Assembly (NCBI GenBank): GCA_002429325.1
Contig: DIZH01000001.1
Span: 1-18,223, forward strand
Origin: Patescibacteria group bacterium UBA6033
Lineage (GTDB): Bacteria > Patescibacteriota > Minisyncoccia > Phycocordibacterales > Phycocordibacteraceae
DNA: 18,223 bases
Reading direction: 5' to 3'
Each line of letters begins with the position of its first letter. Within the stretch, counting starts at the first letter, position 1. A program made the translations under genes and the position numbers. The notes under the pieces are model-generated. The model was not told the origin of the DNA and did no database searches. It saw nothing but the letters and a program-made list of their open reading frames with translations. Below, in pieces: positions 6,977-11,573 of the stretch.

Positions 6977-7387
6977 TTAGTTCACAAGACGCAGATTGCC
7001 ATTGATGATACGAGGACTGAAGCCAATAATCTCGTCTCGCAGTATTCCATCAGGAATGTCGTTATACAAGAATATTTTTTTATCCAATCGGAACGCATCA
7101 TACATTTCAAGAAACGTCGCACCGCCAATATAATTTGGAATTGAATTTTTCTCGAAGTTTAATACAAGGACAGCATCATTCTCTTCTATGACATCGGTGC
7201 TATGTCTCAGCATTTCCGCCTTCCATTTCGCATGCTCGTTTGCGCCCAATTCTTTGTACCTGTCTTCAGAAAACGGTTCGTCATAGGAATTAGGTAGCGT
7301 TATCACATGGCCGGCTGATTCAAGTTCCTCCTGTATTTCCGGAACGCGGGGATAAAACTGCTTACTGCAAATAAGAAATATTTTCAT
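6977..7387 (-). CDS. Deoxyribosyltransferase-like small protein A
   Basis: 136 aa, cytoplasmic. It begins with a Rossmann-like strand and loop MKIFLICSKQFYP, followed by a helix EIQEELESAGH, then VIEENDAVLVLNFEKN and an ending pattern GGATFLEMYDAFRLDKKIFLYND (the GxxTxxEMxxAxxxxKxIFL pattern). This layout is typical of the nucleoside 2-deoxyribosyltransferase / LOG / TIR-like fold, where the Glu of the GGATFLE helix is the usual catalytic-position residue. The exact substrate cannot be told. Its ATG overlaps the stop of the upstream gene on the same strand by ATGA, so the two are co-translated. It converges on holA with a 3-nt gap. Alternative: a nucleotide-sensing or toxin-related relative of the fold. 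Confidence 0.7.
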   Translation of the reverse strand: MKIFLICSKQFYPRVPEIQEELESAGHVITLPNSYDEPFSEDRYKELGANEHAKWKAEMLRHSTDVIEENDAVLVLNFEKNSIPNYIGGATFLEMYDAFRLDKKIFLYNDIPDGILRDEIIGFSPRIINGNLRLVN

Positions 7388-7734
7388 GCTTTTAGATTAA
7401 ACTCTTCAAAGTCGCGTCGGGTACCCTCAGTCTTTGGGACAACAGGAATATTCATCTCTTTCGCCAAGAGAATCTCTTTTTTCATACCATTCGAGATTTT
7501 GTCACCAAAAAGCCAAAGCTCATCCACATAGTGCCGTCGGAAACATTCATGATTCGCTTCCATACCAAGCTCGCGATCTTCAATAATCTCATCGTTCAAA
7601 TACTGAAGCGAAGTCAGATATGGGGCTACGGGCACCAGATCTTTGTTATGGATTTCTTCACATATCTTGAGTACTTTCTCAATGTTGTTGCGTATATCGC
7701 CGCCGATAGGATGTCCGATAAAAACTGTTTTCAT
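7384..7734 (-). CDS. Deoxyribosyltransferase-like small protein B (DUF4406/DUF7768-like)
   Basis: 116 aa, cytoplasmic. The N-terminus MKTVFIGHPIGGDIRNNIEKVLKI is the strand-loop-helix seen in DUF4406-type proteins (YISGPI/YIxHPI-GD); it continues with LVPVAPYLTSLQYL, RELGMEANHECFRRHYVDELWLFGDKIS and GMKKEILLAKEMNIPVV. These families share the deoxyribosyltransferase-like fold. I chose ATG 7734, because the longer frame to 7827 adds low-quality sequence from a repeat region. Upstream on the minus strand there is TATACT (7749-7744) nine bases before the ATG and no Shine-Dalgarno sequence (instead CTCCTTTCC), so a near-leaderless start is likely. First gene of a two-gene operon with protein A; the two may act on the same nucleotide-type ligand. 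Confidence 0.75.
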   Translation of the reverse strand: MKTVFIGHPIGGDIRNNIEKVLKICEEIHNKDLVPVAPYLTSLQYLNDEIIEDRELGMEANHECFRRHYVDELWLFGDKISNGMKKEILLAKEMNIPVVPKTEGTRRDFEEFNLKA

Positions 7735-7743
7735 ATGGAAAGG

Positions 7744-7749
7744 AGTATA
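7744..7749 (-). promoter_or_regulatory. Putative -10 box of the deoxyribosyltransferase-like operon
   Basis: TATACT on the minus strand, nine bases before ATG 7734; preceded by a TATAAATAAAA tract. No clear -35. Implies a very short or absent leader. Confidence 0.4.
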
Positions 7750-7761
7750 ACGTATTTTATT

Positions 7762-7939
7762 TATAGTTCCGCCTCGCACCCTCCGGGTGGTCACGGATAA
7801 TTTAGTTGTCGACGATGCATCCCGCACAAGTGGTCACGAGTCGCTAACCGGATTGCTCCACGCATTCGCAATCCGCTAAGCGCTCTCGACCCCACCTCAC
7901 TATCCTCGGATTACCTCGGATATAGTTCCGGTTCGCACC
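7762..7939. repeat. Intergenic segment bounded by a near-perfect 19-nt direct repeat
   Basis: TATAGTTCCGCCTCGCACC (7762-7780) recurs as TATAGTTCCGGTTCGCACC (7921-7939), 17 of 19 identical. Between them are a 9-nt direct repeat GTGGTCACG (7787-7795 and 7830-7838) and a hairpin GGATTGC/GCAATCC (about 7850-7874). No coding frame in this stretch looks real. It may be a copy of a dispersed intergenic repeat; a database or genome search would decide. Confidence 0.5.
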
Positions 7940-7983
7940 AAAAAGAAAAACAGCATGCAGATGCTGTTTTTCTTTTTGGTGCG
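7934..7983 (-). terminator. 23-bp perfect hairpin: terminator of tRNA-Lys (bidirectional in form)
   Basis: Arms 7934-7956 and 7961-7983 with loop 7957-7960 pair perfectly. The core CAGCAT-N4-ATGCTG followed by TTTTTCTTTTT is a classic intrinsic terminator in both directions. The outer seven pairs consist of the tRNA-Lys 3' end (GCGCACCA on the minus strand) and its inverted copy. Confidence 0.85.
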
Positions 7984-8052
7984 CCCGCCGCGGATCGAAC
8001 GCGGGACCTCATCCTTAAAAGGGATTTGCTCTACCAGCTGAGCTACGGGCGC
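7977..8052 (-). tRNA. trnK-UUU: tRNA-Lys (anticodon UUU)
   Basis: On the minus strand the acceptor GCGCCCG (8052-8046) pairs with CGGGCGC (7987-7981). D arm GCTC-AGCTGGTA-GAGC, anticodon loop CTTTTAA giving anticodon UUU, T arm CCGCG-TTCGATC-CGCGG. The 3' CCA is encoded (7979-7977) after discriminator A. The first anticodon-stem pair is a non-Watson-Crick A-G. It lies 34 nt after the lamin-tail-like gene on the same strand and may be co-transcribed with it. Confidence 0.95.
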
Positions 8053-8086
8053 ATTTCTACAACTTACTCTTTTTCACTACTTTTTT

Positions 8087-9037
8087 CTAGTAGCTGAAGG
8101 CGTCCACCGTCTTCCCATTGATATCGAGCAGCTTGACGATTTCATGCTGCGTCCGCCACATGGAGTTCGTGCGGCCGAGATAGACGCGCCACGTGTCACC
8201 CATAAAGTCAGTATCATTTTTGTGTGCATCCACACAACCGTTGTAATTGAGGTATTTCACCAAGAAACTTTGGCAGGAACCGGACACCGTTACTGGCGGC
8301 GACAGTACGACCTGGCATCGCGATATTTTGTTTACGTAATCGATACAGGATGCATCGCGAATATAATCAGCACCATAAAACGTTGCAAGCTCATTGGAGC
8401 CAGTCGGGCAATTCTGCGGGAGCGACGGCGAGAACGTTTGGAACGTGCTGAAATAGCCGATGCATTTATTTTCTCGGAACGAAGCGCCGATGGGGGAGCG
8501 TCCAGAAATCATGAGAGCCTGCTCTCCGGGAGTAAGGATAATATCCTGTGCCGCATTGACGGTGCCGCTTGTTGGCACCTCAGTTCCTTTAGGAATGCTG
8601 ATTGATGCGCCGCTCGCGTCGCTCACAAGTGTCCATTCAGAGAGGTCGACTGGTATACCGGCATCCTGGGCAACGCGTATCTGAATGTATTCATTATTAG
8701 GGTCCGTGGAGCCAGCGCCTGAGACATAATGATTCATGAATACTTTGCCTCGATACGGCGATGGCGTCCCGAATGCGGTCCCTCCCGTGAAGACAGGAAG
8801 AGAGTTTGAATTCCCGGACAGGTCACTGCTCCCTGACGAACCAGGGAGTGATACATCATTTCCGCTGACATTGAATGGTGCTCGAGGAAGTGAGAGATAG
8901 GTACCGCCCCCAAGTGCGCCCGGCAGGGCGAGGGTTGGACCAGTAAAGGCAATAGGGTGCAATGGGCCACCCGTGGCAATCCAAATAAGGAATATAAAGA
9001 TGAACACTCCTATGAAAAACCACGCATCATGTTCCAT
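8087..9037 (-). CDS. Membrane-anchored lamin-tail-like (LTD-like) extracytoplasmic protein
   Basis: 316 aa. One N-terminal transmembrane helix (about residues 6-23, WFFIGVFIFIFLIWIA) without a cleavage site, then a long low-complexity linker rich in Ser/Gly/Pro/Leu (25-90) and a C-terminal beta-rich domain. GKVFMNHYVSGAGSTDPNNEYIQI followed by VDLSEWTLVSDASGASISIPKG resembles the lamin-tail domain pattern (NEYIEL...LSGWTL). Six cysteines occur only in the C-terminal half (KCIGY, QNCPTG, ASCID, SRCQV, GSCQS, NGCVD), consistent with disulfides outside the cell. The end, DTWRVYLGRTNSMWRTQHEIVKLLDINGKTVDAFSY, again reads like an LTD closing strand. The start is ATG 9037, at the edge of an inverted repeat (9036-9151). 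Function unknown; probably a cell-envelope protein conserved in Parcubacteria (recollection of the family, not checked). Confidence 0.7.
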   Translation of the reverse strand: MEHDAWFFIGVFIFIFLIWIATGGPLHPIAFTGPTLALPGALGGGTYLSLPRAPFNVSGNDVSLPGSSGSSDLSGNSNSLPVFTGGTAFGTPSPYRGKVFMNHYVSGAGSTDPNNEYIQIRVAQDAGIPVDLSEWTLVSDASGASISIPKGTEVPTSGTVNAAQDIILTPGEQALMISGRSPIGASFRENKCIGYFSTFQTFSPSLPQNCPTGSNELATFYGADYIRDASCIDYVNKISRCQVVLSPPVTVSGSCQSFLVKYLNYNGCVDAHKNDTDFMGDTWRVYLGRTNSMWRTQHEIVKLLDINGKTVDAFSY

Positions 9038-9151
9038 CCCGTTAGAAATAGGACGCGGACGTGTGTCGGACGCCGTACCCTATCTGGCTAAAGCTTATAA
9101 TCTCGATTGTTGTCATGTTTTGAATATGGCGTCCGCGATTTCTAACGGGAT
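9036..9151. repeat. Inverted-repeat element upstream of the LTD-like gene
   Basis: ATCCCGTTAGAAAT (9036-9049) is repeated inverted as ATTTCTAACGGGAT (9138-9151), a perfect 14-bp match. Inside, CGCGGACG (9054-9061) is matched by CGTCCGCG (9130-9137) at a 4-nt offset. The 116-bp unit contains TATAAT (9096-9101) and no coding frame. The LTD-like start codon overlaps its left edge, so the element forms the gene's 5' region. MITE-like or a large regulatory hairpin; unresolved. Confidence 0.6.
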
Positions 9152-9197
9152 CCATACGGGAATAGTAGCAAAATTATGATAGAAGTCGTACTACACG

Positions 9198-9249
9198 AGC
9201 ACTTCTCATTTCCTAACTCGCTCCGCTCCTAAGGAAATGAAGTCGCTCG
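9198..9249. repeat. Imperfect palindrome over the murE-like stop codon
   Basis: TCATTTCCT (9206-9214) pairs perfectly with AGGAAATGA (9232-9240); flanking GAGC-ACTT and its complement extend it with small bulges. The murE-like stop (9213-9215) lies in the distal arm. No T run follows on the minus strand, so it is not a standard intrinsic terminator. Confidence 0.6.
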
Positions 9250-10502
9250 AGCTCTTCACGGACAACTTGAGCATCATCCCAAGGAATCTTTGTGCCATGG
9301 GGGCCCATGATGAACGGGTCGGTGCCCTTACCTGAGATGAGCACTACATCGCCTGCGCGCGCGGCGCGAAGCGCCGCGCTGATAGCCTCGCGCCGGCCCA
9401 TGATAATCTCGGGTTTGCGTTTCATTCCCGCGGCCATTGCCTTCACGATTGCTTGTGGATCTTCATCATAGGGATCTTCGTTGGTGAGGATGACGGTATC
9501 GCACGACTCATCCGCAATGCGACCCATCTCAGGACGCTTCCATGCATCGCGTCCGCCGCCGGTGTTCCCGAGCACGCAGATCTTAGAGTGGTTTGCGAAA
9601 GCTCCGTAGAGCGCCATAAGCGAGTCGGGCGTGTGCGCATAGTCGACAATGGCGATGAAGTCCTGCCCCTTCTCGATACGCTCCACGCGCCCGCGCACCG
9701 GCGGAAGTATTTCGAGTGCAGTCGCTGCTGTCGTAGTAGGTACGCCGAACTCCTTGCAGAGTTTAATTGCAGCAAGAGCGTTCATCGCATTAAATGCGCC
9801 GGGGAGGGGAAGTGAGAAGTGCGTGCCTACATAATCGAAACTGATGCTTTTGTCATTCCCCGAAAGATGATTGAGCTCGCGCCCGCTGAATCCGATTGCT
9901 TTTGAAACGTTAGCAGAAAGAAAGGCTCGGCTTCCAGGTATATCTTCATTTGAAACAAGGATGCGTCGTGGCTTTCGAGAGGAGGCCAGCGTATCGACAA
10001 TAATGCGTTTCGCCGCGACATAGTTCTCAAAGGAGCCATGACTCTCGATATGTTCGCGCTGGATATTCGTGACGATAAGCCCATCAAGTCCGAGGAACCA
10101 ATGGCGATATTGGAGAACGCTCTCGGATGTCACCTCAATAATCAGGTGAGTACAACCCGCCTTGAGTGCTTTACGCATGAACGCCTGAGAGAAACCGCGG
10201 CCTTGGAGCGTCATTTTATAGCGATTCGGCTCAGACTCGTTCTCTATCGCGAAGCGTATTGTGGATAGGAGCGCTGTTTTGTAGCCCGCCGCCCGGAAAA
10301 TCGTGAAGAGCATTTCAGCCGTCGTTGATTTTCCCTTCGTCCCGGTCACGCCGATGACCGTAAGCTTTCGAGCAGGGAAGCCATATGCAAGCGCCATAAG
10401 AAAAGCGAGCTTGATGTGATAGATAGGTCTCAAGAGTCGCACGACCGGCTCAGGTACAATCTTTTTTAGGACACGAACAACTGCATTGATGAACTCGTAC
10501 AT
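9213..10502 (-). CDS. murE: MurE-like Mur ligase lacking the N-terminal domain
   Basis: Adds an amino acid to a UDP-MurNAc-dipeptide, or a related step of peptidoglycan precursor synthesis. 429 aa. After about 45 residues of basic and hydrophobic sequence the ATP site follows at once: VTGTKGKSTT (52-61). Then TNIQREHIESHGSFENYVAAKR (145-166), where K165 sits at the carbamylated-lysine position, LPGAFNAMNALAA (233-245), DYAHTPDSL (287-295), GNTGGGRDAWKRPEMG (312-327) and GKGTD (391-395). In place of the DNPR motif used for diaminopimelate there is NEDPYDEDP (341-349), so the amino acid is probably not mDAP. The usual N-terminal UMP-binding domain is missing. I chose ATG 10502, one base after the ruvA stop; a TTG at 10520 is possible. 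The C-terminus RLHFLRSGAS is encoded by a palindrome. Paralogue confusion with other Mur/FPGS ligases is possible. Confidence 0.82.
   Translation of the reverse strand: MYEFINAVVRVLKKIVPEPVVRLLRPIYHIKLAFLMALAYGFPARKLTVIGVTGTKGKSTTAEMLFTIFRAAGYKTALLSTIRFAIENESEPNRYKMTLQGRGFSQAFMRKALKAGCTHLIIEVTSESVLQYRHWFLGLDGLIVTNIQREHIESHGSFENYVAAKRIIVDTLASSRKPRRILVSNEDIPGSRAFLSANVSKAIGFSGRELNHLSGNDKSISFDYVGTHFSLPLPGAFNAMNALAAIKLCKEFGVPTTTAATALEILPPVRGRVERIEKGQDFIAIVDYAHTPDSLMALYGAFANHSKICVLGNTGGGRDAWKRPEMGRIADESCDTVILTNEDPYDEDPQAIVKAMAAGMKRKPEIIMGRREAISAALRAARAGDVVLISGKGTDPFIMGPHGTKIPWDDAQVVREELERLHFLRSGAS
9359..9379. repeat. 21-nt hairpin inside the murE-like gene
   Basis: GCGCGGCGC (9359-9367), loop GAA, GCGCCGCGC (9371-9379): same 9-3-9 geometry and same GCGAAGC core as the tsaE palindrome. 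Here it encodes ALRAARAG, an ordinary part of the protein, so it may be chance from GC-rich codons. Confidence 0.5.
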
Positions 10503-10503
10503 G

Positions 10504-11049
10504 CTAGGTACCTGCGGCAAGCGCTGCTTTCAGTCGGGCATCCTTTCCGACAGAAGAATCGGGAATGGTCTGAAGCGCCTTTCGCGCTTCGCGCTCAGTG
10601 TAGCCAAGTGCGACGAGCGTATCGAAGACTTCGCCATCAGCATCGTCATGCGAACGCGGACCGACCTTGTCCGCTAGTTCGATAAGCATTTTCTCGGCAC
10701 TTTTCTTTCCCAGCCCAACGACTTTTGTAAGATATGCGAGGTCTCGTTTCCCAATAGCTCCTTCAAGCGCTTCGCGCGGAGCTCTGCGAAGCACGCTGAT
10801 GGCTGTTTTTGGTCCGACGCCTGAAACAGAAAGAATGAGTTCAAAGAAATCGCGGTCGGCAACGTCGGTAAAACCATACAGTTCAAGACCATCTTGTTTA
10901 AGCACCAAGTGTGTTGCCAGCGTTGCCTCATCTCCTATGACGAGCGTCTCAGAAGCATTCATTCGCACTTCAATACCGAAGCCGGCGACCTCAATAATGG
11001 CTCCGAAGGGGGTGACTCCCAGTACTGTGCCACGAATCTGCCGAATCAT
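10504..11049 (-). CDS. ruvA: RuvA Holliday-junction binding protein
   Basis: Tetrameric protein that binds four-way junctions and loads RuvB. 181 aa, slightly short for the family (about 200). Starts MIRQIRGTVLG; the N-terminal OB-fold runs to about residue 62 (VLKQDGLELYGF), followed by helix-hairpin-helix motifs: DRDFFELILSVSGVGPKTAISVL (65-87), whose GVGPK loop contacts DNA, and YLTKVVGLGKKSAEKMLIELADKV (105-128). The C-terminal domain III that contacts RuvB is at 140-170 (FDTLVALGYTEREARKALQTI). A -10-like TAGGAT (11061-11056) lies 6 nt before ATG 11049 and there is no Shine-Dalgarno sequence, suggesting a leaderless start. It is followed by the murE-like gene with a 1-nt gap, an unusual pairing, while ruvB is elsewhere. 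Confidence 0.95.
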   Translation of the reverse strand: MIRQIRGTVLGVTPFGAIIEVAGFGIEVRMNASETLVIGDEATLATHLVLKQDGLELYGFTDVADRDFFELILSVSGVGPKTAISVLRRAPREALEGAIGKRDLAYLTKVVGLGKKSAEKMLIELADKVGPRSHDDADGEVFDTLVALGYTEREARKALQTIPDSSVGKDARLKAALAAGT

Positions 11050-11055
11050 GCGTTT

Positions 11056-11061
11056 ATCCTA
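11056..11061 (-). promoter_or_regulatory. Putative -10 box for leaderless ruvA
   Basis: TAGGAT on the minus strand ends six bases before the ruvA ATG. No -35 match is visible. It falls in the 57-bp gap shared with the divergent rpsT, which may use TTGCAC (11068-11073) on the + strand. Confidence 0.35.
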
Positions 11062-11106
11062 CCACTATTGCACTTATGCGCCGTATACATTAATGTGAGC
11101 ACACAT

Positions 11107-11376
11107 ATGGCTATTACCAGTTCCGCCAAGAAAGCAATCCGCTCTTCTGAGAAGAAGCACGTATTTAACTTGCGCCGCAAGGACGCGATGCGCGATATTT
11201 CCAAGTCACTCACCAAGTCACTCACAGCTAAGGACGTGGCTGCAGCCCTGAAACTGCTCCCAGCGGCATACGCGGCCATCGACAAAGCAAAGAAGAGGGG
11301 AGTAATTAAGGCGAATACCGCTGCTCGCAAGAAGTCCCGCCTAGCGCTCTCCATCGCGAAAGCAAAAGCGAAATAA
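11107..11376 (+). CDS. rpsT: 30S ribosomal protein S20
   Basis: Binds 16S rRNA at the bottom of the small subunit. 89 aa, close to the usual 85-90, with about 30% Lys+Arg. The N-terminus MAITSSAKKAIRSSEKKHVFNLRRKDAMRD is the standard S20 helix 1 pattern (KR..Q..K....N...KS.MRT), and the C-terminus KKRGVIKANTAARKKSRLALSIAKAK matches the S20 signature (KGxIHKNxAARKKSRLxxxL). It stands alone between ruvA (divergent) and tRNA-Arg (convergent). The stop codon 11374-11376 lies within the 5' arm of a 22-bp terminator hairpin. The start is ATG 11107; no strong Shine-Dalgarno sequence. Confidence 0.95.
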   Translation: MAITSSAKKAIRSSEKKHVFNLRRKDAMRDISKSLTKSLTAKDVAAALKLLPAAYAAIDKAKKRGVIKANTAARKKSRLALSIAKAKAK

Positions 11377-11418
11377 GAAAAGAGCCGCGCCCCTAGGGGG
11401 CGCGGCTCTTTTCTTATT
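11372..11418. terminator. Shared bidirectional terminator of rpsT and tRNA-Arg
   Basis: Arms 11372-11393 and 11397-11418 pair perfectly (22 bp) around the loop TAG. The GC core AGAGCCGCGCCCC/GGGGCGCGGCTCT is flanked by A-rich and T-rich ends, so both strands show stem plus TTTTCTTATT. It contains the rpsT stop codon and ends two bases from the tRNA-Arg discriminator (11420). Confidence 0.92.
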
Positions 11419-11419
11419 G

Positions 11420-11491
11420 TGCTTTCAGCGGGAATCGAACCTGCATCTCTTCCTTCGGAGGGAAGTGTCCTATCCATTGAACGATGAAAGC
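11420..11491 (-). tRNA. trnR-CCG: tRNA-Arg (anticodon CCG)
   Basis: On the minus strand the acceptor GCTTTCA (11491-11485) pairs with TGAAAGC (11427-11421). D arm GTTC-AATGGATA-GGAC; anticodon stem CTTCC/GGAAG around CTCCGAA gives anticodon CCG, reading CGG. The T arm GCAGG-TTCGATT-CCCGC has one A-C mismatch. Discriminator A (11420) is followed by CA, so CCA is not encoded, unlike tRNA-Lys here, and must be added post-transcriptionally. Confidence 0.93.
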
Positions 11492-11500
11492 GATGACACG

Positions 11501-11563
11501 ATAGTATCATTGTATCTGCATAGAGAGGAGTTTTTGCAAAGAAACTGCATGCTACGATATACG
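11501..11563. promoter_or_regulatory. Putative divergent promoters sharing TTGCAA
   Basis: TTGCAA (11534-11539) is its own reverse complement. On + it is 18 nt from TATACG (11558-11563), just before the dockerin gene; on - it is 19 nt from TACAAT (11514-11509), just before tRNA-Arg. One box could serve as -35 for both directions. Weak matches, inferred. Confidence 0.3.
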
Positions 11564-11573
11564 CAATCGTTCT

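Noticed and set aside
7735..7827. N-terminal extension of the 7734 gene
   Set aside because: It lies in a repeat-bearing intergenic segment and adds Arg/Thr-rich sequence absent from the DUF4406-like fold; the -10 box lies inside it.
7762..8052. Integrated mobile element at tRNA-Lys
   Set aside because: No integrase, no duplicated tRNA end in direct orientation and no cargo genes; the direct repeat is not tRNA-derived.
9359..9379. Hairpin in the murE-like gene as another inserted element
   Set aside because: Same 9-3-9 geometry as in tsaE, but it encodes a normal conserved helix of Mur ligases, so chance from GC-rich codons is more likely.
10503..10520. TTG start for the murE-like gene overlapping ruvA
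   Set aside because: ATG at 10502 directly follows the ruvA stop and gives the expected beginning; TTG is not needed.
11046..11510. 154-codon minus-strand open frame
   Set aside because: It runs through tRNA-Arg, a terminator and antisense to rpsT.
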